In this document: piece by piece, positions 8,006 through 17,027 of the stretch
How positions within the stretch are numbered: position 1 is the first letter of the stretch
How the letters are laid out: the number at the start of each line of letters is the position of its first letter
NCBI RefSeq assembly: GCF_028553765.1
Contig: NZ_CP067134.1
Coordinates: 2,337,001 to 2,401,000 of the forward strand
From: Paracoccus stylophorae
GTDB lineage: Bacteria > Pseudomonadota > Alphaproteobacteria > Rhodobacterales > Rhodobacteraceae
Length of the DNA stretch: 64,000 bases
Direction of reading: 5' to 3'
The notes under the pieces: model-generated
The model's input: the letters and a program-made list of their open reading frames with translations, nothing else
The model's database searches: none
What the model was told of the DNA's origin: nothing
Position numbers and translations under genes: made by a program

Positions 8006-9331
8006 TTGTCCCAGCGTAGTTCTCGGCGTGATTTCCTTCGTGGAAGCATGGCATCTTTTTCGGTACTCGCGGCATCAGCGTTAGTTCCGTCGAACCGAGC
8101 AATTGCGCAGGCCGAAACAGCCGCCGCCCTTGGAGCCATCGCCATCGTAGCAAAGATGGGGAGCATGCTCGTCAGCTTTATGAAGCGGGACCCCGCTTCT
8201 TACGTAGCACAGGCTCAGTATCAGATGCTACAAGCAATAGTTATCGAGGTCCAAGCCATCAATAGCGCACTTCAAGGTATGGCTGTTCAGATTCAGGGGC
8301 TTTACGAACACGTGTCCGACGCTAATTTCGCGGCGCTAGAAACTGAAATTTACGCTGGAATGGCTAGTGCTTGGATGGGTTTTCTTGAAAAGAAGGCGTC
8401 GCGAGCGAGAAGTGAGGAGAATGGAGACCTTTTTGACGTGGCAGCCTATTACAAAGGCGCAAATATTGATTACGAGCAGTTTTCCGACTATCGGCGCCGA
8501 TTGATTGTTCTCGGCCAGCAAGAGGATTTTCGGGGGATAGCGCACATCGCTACGGCCCAAGAACTCGAGCAGATATTTGTAATTGAACTCACGAGTTCGG
8601 AGGCGTTCGAGCACGGTGCGAACATCAACGTGCGTGACGGTGAAGCGGCGGCAAGAGCCTACCTCCAGTATTTTGACGCCGCTCTGAACGCATCGGGAAA
8701 TAAGTCTCTTCCTAAAGTTGAGGCCGCAGCAAACAAGCGATATGAAGACGCCAAATTTTCCCTGAAACGATTTCCTGACCTAAACTACTCCGAAGAAAGA
8801 CCCTTCGAAGGAGATTACTTAATGGTCTGCAACGTGGGTCGACGTAGCGAGCAATACGACTGCGGAGCGGCGAGCACAATGCAACGATTGAGGCTTCCCT
8901 TTGGCCTTGCGCCAAATCCCAGATCACTTGCGCCTATAGATGTTGGGTTTTGTTGGCAATCTTTCAATTATTTTCATCAATATCGCCTTAGATTGAAGGG
9001 AACGCAGGTTGAAGATCCCGTAGTATTTAGGGAGTTGGATCTCGATACCAGTGTATCGCGTGAAAGCACGGAGTCCTTAGCGCGTTTCCCTGAATATCAG
9101 GAGTGCAAAAAGACTGTCAGTCATCTAAGCTTAGCCGACAGACAAGCCTGGGAGGCGAAGTATGTAAAGCCGATGGAAGAAGCAGTGATGGCGTTGAATA
9201 TCGCTGAAGCGGATTACTATGGGGCGAAGGCGATGCGTGAGGCAGTAGAACTTGCCAGAGACCGAACTCGCGAAACACTAAACGCTTACTGCACACGCGG
9301 ATTCGGCCCAGATGGTCAAGCGTGTGATTGA
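8006..9331 (+). CDS. Tat-exported protein of unknown function (phage cargo gene 1)
   Basis: I do not recognise the family. The preferred start is TTG 8006, because AGGGAGG at 7991-7997 is perfectly spaced and it places a twin-arginine signal (S-R-R-D-F-L-R, then a hydrophobic run and an AQA cleavage site) at residues 6-34. Starting at ATG 7916 would bury the signal behind 30 residues. The 441-residue product is largely helical, with six cysteines in the C-terminal half (CNVG, DCGAA, GFCW, QECK, YCTRG, QACD), suggesting disulfides in the periplasm. Codon use is AT-richer than its phage neighbours. It is followed by a second exported protein nine bases downstream. Tail-structure roles are unlikely given the signal peptide; a lysogenic-conversion or exclusion role is inference. 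Confidence 0.7.
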   Translation: MSQRSSRRDFLRGSMASFSVLAASALVPSNRAIAQAETAAALGAIAIVAKMGSMLVSFMKRDPASYVAQAQYQMLQAIVIEVQAINSALQGMAVQIQGLYEHVSDANFAALETEIYAGMASAWMGFLEKKASRARSEENGDLFDVAAYYKGANIDYEQFSDYRRRLIVLGQQEDFRGIAHIATAQELEQIFVIELTSSEAFEHGANINVRDGEAAARAYLQYFDAALNASGNKSLPKVEAAANKRYEDAKFSLKRFPDLNYSEERPFEGDYLMVCNVGRRSEQYDCGAASTMQRLRLPFGLAPNPRSLAPIDVGFCWQSFNYFHQYRLRLKGTQVEDPVVFRELDLDTSVSRESTESLARFPEYQECKKTVSHLSLADRQAWEAKYVKPMEEAVMALNIAEADYYGAKAMREAVELARDRTRETLNAYCTRGFGPDGQACD

Positions 9332-9340
9332 GGTGACCTC

Positions 9341-10435
9341 ATGATCGGTACATCTTGGGCTTTCGCATCTCGCAGCGCTGTTGTGACACTTCTGATGCTC
9401 CTTATTTGGGCTGGCGATGTTCACGCAGGCAGGACGTTCAGCACCGTATCTGTTGGAACTGCAGTTGAAATCATTGACCTTGCAAAGAAGTCTGAGGGTT
9501 TTTTCAAGAATGATTTTCCTGAGTTTATCGATAGAACGAAATACGATTGGGCCAACTTCGACCCGGAGAGAGAGGGTGCCACGCTTGCTGTTAATGCTCT
9601 TTCTGACATGCCGACAGGAGATGGCGTTCTTCTTTGGTTTCCGGTCCAAAGGATGGGTGAAGACGAAAAGATTGGTAGCTATCTCCCACAAGGGCCCATT
9701 CTTGTTGGCGTAGGCGCGAAGCCAGAGAGCGTTGCGGCCGTATTTCTCACGACACCAATGGAGCAGGTGAGTCCAGAACTCGCAAACGCCATGCTTGGTC
9801 GTCTTCAGTACGAAAACGGCACGAGTATCCCGAATTCTCTTGTTACTAGCTCAATGTCAAAATCATACTTTCTGTGGATTCAGAAAGTAGGAGACGGAAG
9901 AGTTCAAATTTTTCGCGTGAGCGACAGCAATAGTTTCATGCAAGAGGCTGTGCTGGATGCCACCCGCCTTAAGTTGATGAGGCAGGCGCAGAAATCCGAT
10001 GATACTGTGAGGAATCTTGCTCTCCGAGCTATGCATTTTGATCGACTTTCGTCACAGTTCGAAAGGGAGCTGCGTCAAAAGAACTTGAAGTTTGATTTGG
10101 ATGCGCTGATGCGGGCTCGAAATGACTCGTCTCGCCTCCTGAAGGAGGCCTACGAAAATATGGCAAGCGCGAGGGAAGCGGCTGAAAAAAATAAGGGCCT
10201 CGAAGGTTTCGCGATCATCTTTAACATGATGAGCCTCGCTTCTGATTTTCAAAAACTGAACCAGCAGGCTGTTGCGTCAGCTGACTACAATGAAAGCGCC
10301 GCCGATCGCATGCACATTGAATTGCAAAGTATAGATGTTCAGATAATCAACATATACCTGAACGGCGTCGGCGTAGATGACAGTTTTGTTCCTCAACCTA
10401 GTATTCCGAACCCTTGGAAGATGGATCAAAATTGA
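9341..10435 (+). CDS. Sec-exported protein of unknown function (phage cargo gene 2)
   Basis: A 364-residue product with a Sec signal peptide (hydrophobic core AVVTLLMLLIWAG, cleavage after VHA at about residue 29). The mature part is mixed, with a beta-rich first half, then a long helical section (residues 215-300) of coiled-coil character, and almost no cysteine. It has a good ribosome site (GAGGTG) and follows the Tat protein after nine bases, so the two form a transcription unit. It shares the AT-rich composition of its partner and differs from all flanking tail genes. No recognised domain. The pair probably acts together in the envelope (inference). Confidence 0.7.
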   Translation: MIGTSWAFASRSAVVTLLMLLIWAGDVHAGRTFSTVSVGTAVEIIDLAKKSEGFFKNDFPEFIDRTKYDWANFDPEREGATLAVNALSDMPTGDGVLLWFPVQRMGEDEKIGSYLPQGPILVGVGAKPESVAAVFLTTPMEQVSPELANAMLGRLQYENGTSIPNSLVTSSMSKSYFLWIQKVGDGRVQIFRVSDSNSFMQEAVLDATRLKLMRQAQKSDDTVRNLALRAMHFDRLSSQFERELRQKNLKFDLDALMRARNDSSRLLKEAYENMASAREAAEKNKGLEGFAIIFNMMSLASDFQKLNQQAVASADYNESAADRMHIELQSIDVQIINIYLNGVGVDDSFVPQPSIPNPWKMDQN

Positions 10436-10540
10436 GAGCTTCGCTGCATCAGAACTGATCCCGTATTGCGCTAGGCGACCGCTGATTTCTTCGACCCGAG
10501 ATTGTCGGGGTTCAGATTTGTATCAAGCAAGCTCTCGAGA

Positions 10541-10966
10541 GTGAACGTGCCTACCCCCCGCGAAACCATCCTCGTCGCGCTGCACGCGCGGCTCTCGGCG
10601 CTGCCCGCCACCGCTCTGCGCGGGGACGTGCTGCCCGAGCGCATGCCGGTCGAGGGCCTGATGATCCTGCGCGATGGCGAACCAGGTGCGCCCGAAGTCA
10701 CGCTGTCGCCGCTGCGCTATCACTACCAGCACCGAGCCGAGATCGAGGCGGTCGTTCAGGGTGCCGATCGCGACGCCGCCTTTGACACGCTGACCGCCAG
10801 CATCGGCGCAGCGCTCGCCGCCGACCGGACGCTGGGCGGGTTCTGCGACTGGGTCGAGGCCGAAGCCCCGCGCCCGGTCGATCTGCCGGTCGAGGGCGCG
10901 GCGAGTCTGAAGGCCGCCGTTATCCCGGTCGTGCTGCACTATTCCACGGCCGACCCGCTGGCCTGA
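10541..10966 (+). CDS. Tail terminator-like protein
   Basis: A 141-residue protein reading (V)NVPTPRETILVALHARLSALP, with a central beta strand LSPLRYHYQHRAEIEAVVQGAD and ending VVLHYSTADPLA. Size, pattern and location just before the tail tube fit tail terminator (gpU-like) proteins, often mislabelled acyl-CoA transferase in Rhodobacterales prophages. GTG 10541 is preferred since conserved-looking sequence begins there; upstream in-frame TTG 10502 lies in the insert boundary. Confidence in the exact start is modest. Confidence 0.6.
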   Translation: MNVPTPRETILVALHARLSALPATALRGDVLPERMPVEGLMILRDGEPGAPEVTLSPLRYHYQHRAEIEAVVQGADRDAAFDTLTASIGAALAADRTLGGFCDWVEAEAPRPVDLPVEGAASLKAAVIPVVLHYSTADPLA

Positions 10967-10990
10967 CCCAACCGACCACAGGAGACGAAC

Positions 10991-11932
10991 ATGGCACGAG
11001 CCCAAGGGGCGCGAGCGCTGATGGCGCTTGCGTTCGAGACGACCTATGGAACGCCGCCCGTCAGCGGCTTCACCCGCATGCCCTTCGCCAGCACGTCGCT
11101 CGGCGCGGAGCAGCCGCTGCTGAATTCGGAGCTTCTCGGCTACGGCCGCGATCCGCTAGCGCCGATCAAGGACGCCGTGACGGCCGACGGCGACGTCGTC
11201 GTGCCGCTGGACGCCGAGGCGTTCGGCTTCTGGCTGAAGGCAGCCTTCGGCGCGCCCACGACCACGGGCGCGGAGGCCCCGTACAGCCACGAATTTCAGT
11301 CGGGGTCCTGGACGTTGCCCTCGATGTCGATCGAGACCGGCATGCCCGAGGTGCCGCGCTATGCGATGTACTCGGGCTGCGTGCTCGACCAGATCACCTG
11401 GCAGATGCAGCGCTCGGGCCTGCTCACCGCGACCGCGCGGCTGGTGGCGCAGGGCGAGACGGTCGGCACCACGACCAGTGCCGGAACGCCCGCCGCACTG
11501 GAGTTGAAGCGCTTCGGCCATTTCAACGGGGCGATCACCCGGAACGGCACCGCCCTCGGCAATGTGGTCTCGGCCGAGATCACCTACGCCAACAACCTCG
11601 ACCGGATCGAGACCATCCGCTCGGACGGCCGCATCGATGGCGCGGATCCATCCATTGCCGCGCTGACGGGCCGGATCGAGGTGCGCTTCGCCGACCAGAC
11701 GCTGGTGACGCAGGCGATCAACGGCGAGGCCTGCGAGATGGAATTCGCCTACGTCCTGCCTTCAGGCGAAAGCTTCTCCTTCACCGTGCACGCCGTCTAC
11801 CTGCCGCGTCCACGGATCGAGATTTCCGGGCCGCAGGGCGTCCAGGCGACATTCGACTGGCAGGCCGCGCGCGACAGCGTCGTCGGCCGGATGTGCACCG
11901 CCACCCTCGTGAATGACGTGGAGACGTATTGA
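10991..11932 (+). CDS. Phage tail tube protein
   Basis: A 313-residue beta-rich protein, with an N-terminal motif MALAFETTYGTPPVSGFTRMP and repeated strands (LDQITWQMQRSGLLTATARLVAQGE, VVSAEITYANNLDRIETIRSDGRIDG) characteristic of the phage tail tube family of siphophages. It has a strong ribosome site (AGGAG) before ATG. It ends in overlap with the tail chaperone gene (TGATG), the classic order tube-chaperone-tape measure. It polymerises around the tape measure to form the conduit for DNA. Confidence 0.88.
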   Translation: MARAQGARALMALAFETTYGTPPVSGFTRMPFASTSLGAEQPLLNSELLGYGRDPLAPIKDAVTADGDVVVPLDAEAFGFWLKAAFGAPTTTGAEAPYSHEFQSGSWTLPSMSIETGMPEVPRYAMYSGCVLDQITWQMQRSGLLTATARLVAQGETVGTTTSAGTPAALELKRFGHFNGAITRNGTALGNVVSAEITYANNLDRIETIRSDGRIDGADPSIAALTGRIEVRFADQTLVTQAINGEACEMEFAYVLPSGESFSFTVHAVYLPRPRIEISGPQGVQATFDWQAARDSVVGRMCTATLVNDVETY

Positions 11933-12369
11933 TGCTGACGCTCGACCTGACCAACGCGCCGCGCTGGCATGACCTCGCCCCCGGCGTCCGGGTGCAACTG
12001 CGCCCGCTGACGACCGCCCTGATGGTCGCGACGCGCAGCGACCCCGCCGTCGAGGCGGTGCCCGAGGAGGCTTCCGACGAGGAGCGCGCCGTCGCCTTCG
12101 CCAAGGCGCTGGCGCGACGGGCTGTGCTCGGCTGGGAGGGCATCGGCGATGCCGACGGCAACCCGATCGATCCCACCCCCGAGGCCATCGACGCGCTGCT
12201 CGACGTCTGGCCGATCTTCGAGGCCTTCCAATTGACCTACGTGTCCAAAGGCCTGCTGCTGGAACAGGAAAAAAACGCCTCCGCGCTCTCGCCGAGTGGT
12301 CCTTCGGCGGGGGCGAGCGCTACTGCGAAGCCTGCGCGCAAGCGTGCGAAGACTGCCCGACGCGCCTGA
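11932..12369 (+). CDS. Tail assembly chaperone, unshifted product (gpG-like)
   Basis: A 145-residue protein encoded between tail tube and tape measure. It begins MLTLDLTNAPRWHDLAPGVRVQLRPLT and ends in an alanine/lysine/arginine-rich tail. In siphophages this position encodes the chaperone that coats the tape measure before tube assembly. A slippery heptamer A-AAA-AAC at 12270-12276, in phase with the codons, allows part of the ribosomes to move to the -1 frame and make a longer product ending at 12596. Start ATG 11932 overlaps the tube stop. Confidence 0.8.
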   Translation: MLTLDLTNAPRWHDLAPGVRVQLRPLTTALMVATRSDPAVEAVPEEASDEERAVAFAKALARRAVLGWEGIGDADGNPIDPTPEAIDALLDVWPIFEAFQLTYVSKGLLLEQEKNASALSPSGPSAGASATAKPARKRAKTARRA

Positions 12370-12596
12370 ACCGGCCGCTTACCCATGAGGGCTGGCAGGT
12401 CTGGGATCTCGTCGGCCGCCTCGGCGGTCAGTTGCGCGTGCTGCCCGGCGCGGTGGTCGGCTGGGACCTGTCCGCGGCCCTCGCTCTGGGAAATGCGCTC
12501 GGCGTCCCGCCCGCTGCTGCGGGTGAACTCTTGCCCGTCATCGAAGCGGTGATGGTGGCCAAGCTCAACGAAAAGATGGATCATTCCCATGGCTGA
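11932..12596 (+). CDS. Tail assembly chaperone, -1 frameshift product (gpGT-like)
   Basis: Decoding 11932-12276 and then resuming at 12276 in the -1 frame (C is read twice) gives about 221 residues: 115 of the chaperone and 106 new ones. The new part has a cysteine cluster (CEACAQACEDC) and then WQVWDLVGRLGGQLRVLPGAVVGWDL, and stops at 12594-12596, eight bases into the tape measure gene. This downstream frame is open throughout and has no plausible start of its own, as expected for the T part of a gpG/gpGT pair. The gene order and slip site are seen directly; the frameshift itself is inferred from the lambda paradigm. Confidence 0.75.
12270..12276 (+). promoter_or_regulatory. -1 ribosomal frameshift slippery site
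   Basis: A AAA AAC in the form X XXY YYZ, correctly phased to the chaperone codons GAA AAA AAC. It lies near the end of the gene, upstream of an open -1 frame that runs to the tape measure start. The GC-rich sequence directly downstream could form a stimulatory stem. Confidence 0.75.
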
Positions 12597-15006
12597 GAAG
12601 AGGGTCAGCGTCCGCCTCGCGGCCGTGGGCGGACGGCAGGTGCGCGCCGAACTCGAAGGCGTGGGCGAGGCCGGGTCGCGCGGCTTCGGACGGCTGAGCC
12701 GGGAGATGGAAGCCGCGAACGCCCGGCTCGCGGCCTTCTCGCGGCGGGTGCGGGTCGCGGCTGCCGCTGCCGTGGCCGCCGCAGCCGCTGCTGGCGTGGC
12801 GATGATCCGGTCCAGCCTGCAGACGGTCGATGCGCAGGCGAAGCTGGCGCAGTCGCTCGGCACCACCGTCGCCTCGATCCAGACGCTGGAGCGCGCGGGC
12901 GATCTGGCGGGCGTCTCCATGTCCGGCATCGAGCAGGCCACCAAGGATCTGACGCGCCGTCTCAGTCAGGCGGCCGCCGGGACCGGCCCTGCTGCCGACG
13001 CGCTCGACCGGCTGGGGCTTTCAGCAAATGAGCTGATCGCCTTGCCGCTGGACCAGCGCGTGGGCGCGATCAACGCGGCGATCGAGAGCTTCGTGCCTGC
13101 CGCCGAGCGCGCGGCGGTCGCGGGCCAGCTCTTCGGCGAGGAAGGCTCCATCGCGATGAGCCGGATCGACACCGCGACGCTGCGCCAGGCGACAGAGGAC
13201 GTCCTCGCCTTCGGGGTTGTCGTCTCCGAGCAGGACGCCGACCAGATCGAGCGGACGAACGACGCCATCTCGCGGCTCGGGTTGGTCTGGCGCGGGCTCT
13301 CGAACCAGTTGGCGGTCGCAGCGGCACCTGCGCTGGAAGCCGTCGCCGATGCCATGGCGGCGGTGGCCAGCCGCACCGGGCCGCTCGGCATCGCGATCCG
13401 CGGTCTCTTGGACAACATCGGCCGCCTGACCACCTATGCCGCCACCTTCGCGGCGTTCCTCGCGGGACGTTGGGTCGCCGGCATGGCGGCTGCGGCGCTC
13501 TCGGTCCGGGGCCTCGCCACGGCGCTCGTTGTCCTGCGCGGGGCGCTGATCCGCACCGGCATCGGCGCGCTGATCGTCGGCGCGGGCGAGCTCGTCTACC
13601 AGTTCACCCGGCTCGTCTCCGGCGCCGGCGGTTTCGGAGAAGCGATGTCGCTCCTGAAGGACCTCGCGGTCGAGGTCTGGGAACGCATCAGTATGGGCGC
13701 GGCGGCGGCGGGCGCGGCCGCCACGGCGATGTTCTTCGACCTGAAGGCGGATGCCGCATCGGGCATGCAGAGCGCCATCGAGAGCGTGGTGGGCTTCGGC
13801 AACACGGCCGCGAACACCTTCGAAGGCGCCTACGAGGCGATCAAGGCGATCTGGGGCCTGCTGCCCGCCGCCATCGGCGATCTCGCGTTCCAGGCGGCCA
13901 ACAGCCTGGTCGATGGCGTCGAGGCGATGCTGAACGGGGTGGTCTCGCGGATCAACGGCTTTATCGGCGGAATCAACCAGGGGCTCGAAGCGCTCGGGTC
14001 GGAGCGGCGCATATCGCTGGTTCCGGACCTCGACCTCGGCGAGATCGAGAACCGCTTCGAGGGAGCGGCGACTGCCGCAACCACGGCAGCTCAGGCGGCC
14101 TTCGATCGGGCCTTCGAGGACAATCCGCTCTCCGCGCCCGATCTCGGTCTGACCGAGGCGGCGAACAGGGCGCTCGAGTCCGCCAACCTTTACCGCGGCG
14201 CGGCGCGCGACCTGGCGGAGGGGGCCCGTGCGCCCCTCGAAAGCTGGCAGGCGCTGCGCGATGCGGTGCGCGGCACCGACGAGGCAAGCGCTGATGCGCT
14301 GACCGAGGCCACGGGCGCAGCCGAGCGACTCGAGACGGCACTCGGCGATGCCGGACGCGCCGCCACGGGTGCAGGTGCGGCGGCCGGGGCGGCTGCCGCT
14401 GCAGCGGAGCCCGCGACCGAGGCCGCCGTCACCGGCTGGCAGGCGGTCACCGCCGCGCTGTCGGATTACGCCAGCAAGGCGCGTGAGATCGGCGGCGATA
14501 TCGGCCAGAGCCTCGTCGGCGCCTTCCAGTCGGCCGAGAACGCCGTGGGCGATTTCGTTCGGACCGGGAAGCTGAACTTCCGAGACATGGTCACGTCGAT
14601 GATCGCCGACCTTGCCCAGCTCGCGGCGCGGCGTTTCATCCTCGGGCCCATCGCGAATGCGCTCTCCGGCGTGCTCTCCGGGGCGGGCGGCATCTTCGCC
14701 AACATCCTGCACGCGGGCGGCATGGTCGGATCGTCCGGCCCCTCGCGCATGGTCCCGGCTATGGCCTTCGCAGCCGCGCCCCGGATGCATTCGGGCGGCG
14801 CGGTGGGGCTTCGGCACGACGAGGTGCCTGCAATCCTGCAAAGGGGCGAGCGGGTGCTCTCGCGCCGCGATGCGCAAGGCTACGGCGCAGGCGGTGGCGT
14901 CAACGTCACCATCATGGCCCGCGACGCCGAGAGCTTCCGTCAGTCCCGCACACAGGTCGCGGCCGACATCGCCCGCGCCGTGTCGCTCGGGCGGAGGGGC
15001 ATGTGA
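12589..15006 (+). CDS. Phage tail tape measure protein
   Basis: An 805-residue alanine-rich, helical protein with an N-terminal VSVRLAAVGGRQVRAELEGVGEAGSRGFGRLSREME block. Hydrophobic segments follow at roughly 57-75 and 295-330, together with glycine/alanine repeats. The C-terminal region holds a lambda_TMP_C-like block, FRDMVTSMIADLAQLAARRFILGPIA. Its length sets tail length, here a medium siphovirus tail. ATG 12589 overlaps the frameshifted chaperone stop by eight bases. It is the final protein threaded through the tube and probably contacts the inner membrane on DNA entry. Confidence 0.92.
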   Translation: MAEKRVSVRLAAVGGRQVRAELEGVGEAGSRGFGRLSREMEAANARLAAFSRRVRVAAAAAVAAAAAAGVAMIRSSLQTVDAQAKLAQSLGTTVASIQTLERAGDLAGVSMSGIEQATKDLTRRLSQAAAGTGPAADALDRLGLSANELIALPLDQRVGAINAAIESFVPAAERAAVAGQLFGEEGSIAMSRIDTATLRQATEDVLAFGVVVSEQDADQIERTNDAISRLGLVWRGLSNQLAVAAAPALEAVADAMAAVASRTGPLGIAIRGLLDNIGRLTTYAATFAAFLAGRWVAGMAAAALSVRGLATALVVLRGALIRTGIGALIVGAGELVYQFTRLVSGAGGFGEAMSLLKDLAVEVWERISMGAAAAGAAATAMFFDLKADAASGMQSAIESVVGFGNTAANTFEGAYEAIKAIWGLLPAAIGDLAFQAANSLVDGVEAMLNGVVSRINGFIGGINQGLEALGSERRISLVPDLDLGEIENRFEGAATAATTAAQAAFDRAFEDNPLSAPDLGLTEAANRALESANLYRGAARDLAEGARAPLESWQALRDAVRGTDEASADALTEATGAAERLETALGDAGRAATGAGAAAGAAAAAAEPATEAAVTGWQAVTAALSDYASKAREIGGDIGQSLVGAFQSAENAVGDFVRTGKLNFRDMVTSMIADLAQLAARRFILGPIANALSGVLSGAGGIFANILHAGGMVGSSGPSRMVPAMAFAAAPRMHSGGAVGLRHDEVPAILQRGERVLSRRDAQGYGAGGGVNVTIMARDAESFRQSRTQVAADIARAVSLGRRGM

Positions 15007-15067
15007 GTGCGACCCCGCAAGTGGGAACCGGTTGCGGGGGGCAGAGCACGAACCATGGAGAGACTTG

Positions 15068-15694
15068 ATGGCGTTTCACGAGGTCCGGTTTCCCGACAAC
15101 ATCAGCCGAGGTGCGCGGGGCGGACCGGAGCGGCGCACGCAGATCGTCGAGCTCGCCTCGGGCGACGAGGAGCGCAACGCCAGCTGGGCCAATTCGCGCC
15201 GCCGCTACGATGTCGCCTATGGCATCCGCCGCGCCGACGATCTGGCCGCCGTCGTCGCCTTCTTCGAGGCGCGCAATGGCCGCCTGCATGGCTTCCGGTT
15301 CAAGGACTGGGGTGACCACAAGTCCTGCCTGCCTTCGGGCACGCCGTCGCCCACCGATCAGTCTATCGGCACGGGCGACGGCGCGACGACCGCCTTCCAG
15401 CTGGTCAAGCGCTACGCCTCGGGTGCGCAATCCTGGACGCGCGCCGTCGCGAAGCCGGTGACCGGAACCGCGCGCATCGCGCTCGGCGGGGTCGAGCAGC
15501 CTTCCGGCTGGTCGGTCGACACCGCCACCGGCGTCGTCACCTTCAGCACCGCGCCGGGCGCTGGCGCCGCCATCACCGCGGGCTTCGAGTTCGACGTGCC
15601 GGTCCGTTTCGACACCGACGCGCTCGACGTGACGCTCGACCTCGAGCGGCTCGGCTCGATCACCTCCATCCCGCTTCTGGAACTGCGCCGATGA
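15068..15694 (+). CDS. Distal tail protein, DUF2460 family (GTA gp12-like)
   Basis: A 208-residue protein starting MAFHEVRFPDNISRGARGGPERRTQIVEL, the hallmark of DUF2460, with RYDVAYGIRRADDLAAVVAFFEARNGRLHGFRFKDWGDHKS. In the RcGTA particle the equivalent protein forms the distal tail ring beneath the hub. It is separated from the tape measure by 61 nt and overlaps the DUF2163 gene by four bases (ATGA). The start is fixed by the conserved N-terminus. Confidence 0.9.
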   Translation: MAFHEVRFPDNISRGARGGPERRTQIVELASGDEERNASWANSRRRYDVAYGIRRADDLAAVVAFFEARNGRLHGFRFKDWGDHKSCLPSGTPSPTDQSIGTGDGATTAFQLVKRYASGAQSWTRAVAKPVTGTARIALGGVEQPSGWSVDTATGVVTFSTAPGAGAAITAGFEFDVPVRFDTDALDVTLDLERLGSITSIPLLELRR

Positions 15695-16575
15695 AGTCCC
15701 TCGACCCCGACCTGCAGGCCCATCTCGACGAGGGGACGACGACGCTCGCCTGGTGCTGGCGGATCGTGCGCGCCGACGGCACGAGTTTCGGCTTCACCGA
15801 CCACGATCGGACGCTCAGCTTCGAGGGGACGGATTTCGAGCCCGAGAGCGGGCTGACGGCCTCCGAGGTCCGTTCCGGCTCGGACCTCTCGGTCGATGCG
15901 CAGGACGCCGAGGGCGTGCTGACCTCGGACCGGATTACCGAGACCGACATCCTCGACGGCCGCTGGGATAACGCCGAGGTCGAAGTCTGGCGGGTGAACT
16001 GGGCCGACACGAACCAGCGCGTGCTGATGCGGCGCGGGGCCATCGGCCAGATCCGGCGCGGGCGGCTGGCCTTCGTCGCCGAAGTCCGCTCGCTCGCGCA
16101 TGTGCTTGGCCAGACGATCGGGCGGACGTTCCAGGCGACCTGCGATGCCGCGCTCGGCGATGCGCGCTGCGGCGTCGATCTGGAGAACCCGGCGTTCAAG
16201 GGCACGAGCGTCGTGATCGACCTTCTACGCGACCGCGCCTTCACCGCTTCGGGCCTCGGCGGCTTCGCCTCCGGCTGGTTCACCTTCGGGACCATCGAAT
16301 GGACCAGTGGCTCCAACGCGGGGCGTCGGGCCGAGGTTCTCGGCCATGATGTGACGGACGGCATCGCCGTGCTGACCCTTCTCGAGGCGCCGGTGCGCGA
16401 GATCTCCGAGGGCAATGCCTTCACCATCCGTGCGGGTTGCGATAAGCGGATCGAGACCTGCGGCGCCAGGTTCGCCAACACGGCCAACTTCCGGGGGTTC
16501 CCGCACATCCCCGGCCAGGATGCCGTGCTGCGCTACGCCACCAAGGATGGCGGCCACGAGGGAGGCGTGCTGTGA
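15691..16575 (+). CDS. Tail hub protein, DUF2163/BR0599 family (GTA gp13-like)
   Basis: A 294-residue protein with the family's FGFTDHDRTLSFEGTDFEPESGLTASEV motif. A four-cysteine C-terminal part (TCDAALGDARCGVD and RAGCDKRIETCGARF) fits the C-terminal DUF2163/phage BR0599 domain, where cysteines coordinate a metal (an Fe-S cluster in the GTA hub). It overlaps genes on both sides, consistent with one translation-coupled tail-tip cassette. Confidence 0.9.
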   Translation: MKSLDPDLQAHLDEGTTTLAWCWRIVRADGTSFGFTDHDRTLSFEGTDFEPESGLTASEVRSGSDLSVDAQDAEGVLTSDRITETDILDGRWDNAEVEVWRVNWADTNQRVLMRRGAIGQIRRGRLAFVAEVRSLAHVLGQTIGRTFQATCDAALGDARCGVDLENPAFKGTSVVIDLLRDRAFTASGLGGFASGWFTFGTIEWTSGSNAGRRAEVLGHDVTDGIAVLTLLEAPVREISEGNAFTIRAGCDKRIETCGARFANTANFRGFPHIPGQDAVLRYATKDGGHEGGVL

Positions 16576-17018
16576 CGCAACCTCTCGCATCGGCCGACCC
16601 CGCGCGTGTCGTCGCCGTCGCACGCTCCTGGCTCGGCACGCCGTACCACGACCAGGCCAGCCTGCGCGGCGTCGGTTGCGATTGCCTCGGGCTCGCGCGG
16701 GGGGTCTGGCGCGACGTGGTGGGGCCGGAGCCGTTCCCGATTCTGCCTTACAGCCGCGACTGGGGCGAGACCGGCCCGCGCGAGGTTCTGGCCGAAGGCG
16801 CGCGGCGCATGATGATCGAGGTGTCGCCTGCCGAGGCCGGTCCCGGCGCGCTGGTCCTCTTCTGCATGAGGCCCCGCGCCATCGCCAAGCATGTCGGGAT
16901 CCTCACCGGTCCCGACACCTTCCTCCACGCCTATGAGCGGCTCGGCGTGATCGAGGAACCGCTCACCCCATCCTGGCGGCGGCGCATCGCCTTCGCCTTC
17001 CTCTTCCCGCAACGCTGA
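16572..17018 (+). CDS. NlpC/P60 family tail peptidase
   Basis: A 148-residue cell-wall peptidase of the tail tip. The catalytic cysteine lies in GVGCDCLGLARG (about residue 38) and the histidine in IAKHVGIL (about residue 107). Such proteins cleave peptidoglycan during DNA entry; the RcGTA gp14 equivalent is the peptidase of the baseplate. The GTG start at 16572 overlaps the previous stop by four bases (GTGA) and fits the conserved ARVVAVARSWLGTPYHDQ N-terminus. Confidence 0.92.
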   Translation: MTQPLASADPARVVAVARSWLGTPYHDQASLRGVGCDCLGLARGVWRDVVGPEPFPILPYSRDWGETGPREVLAEGARRMMIEVSPAEAGPGALVLFCMRPRAIAKHVGILTGPDTFLHAYERLGVIEEPLTPSWRRRIAFAFLFPQR

Positions 17019-17027
17019 GACCCCGAC

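Noticed and set aside
13021..14877. Long - strand frame of 618 codons opposite the tape measure gene
   Set aside because: It is an antisense shadow with no family resemblance, and the real gene is on the + strand.
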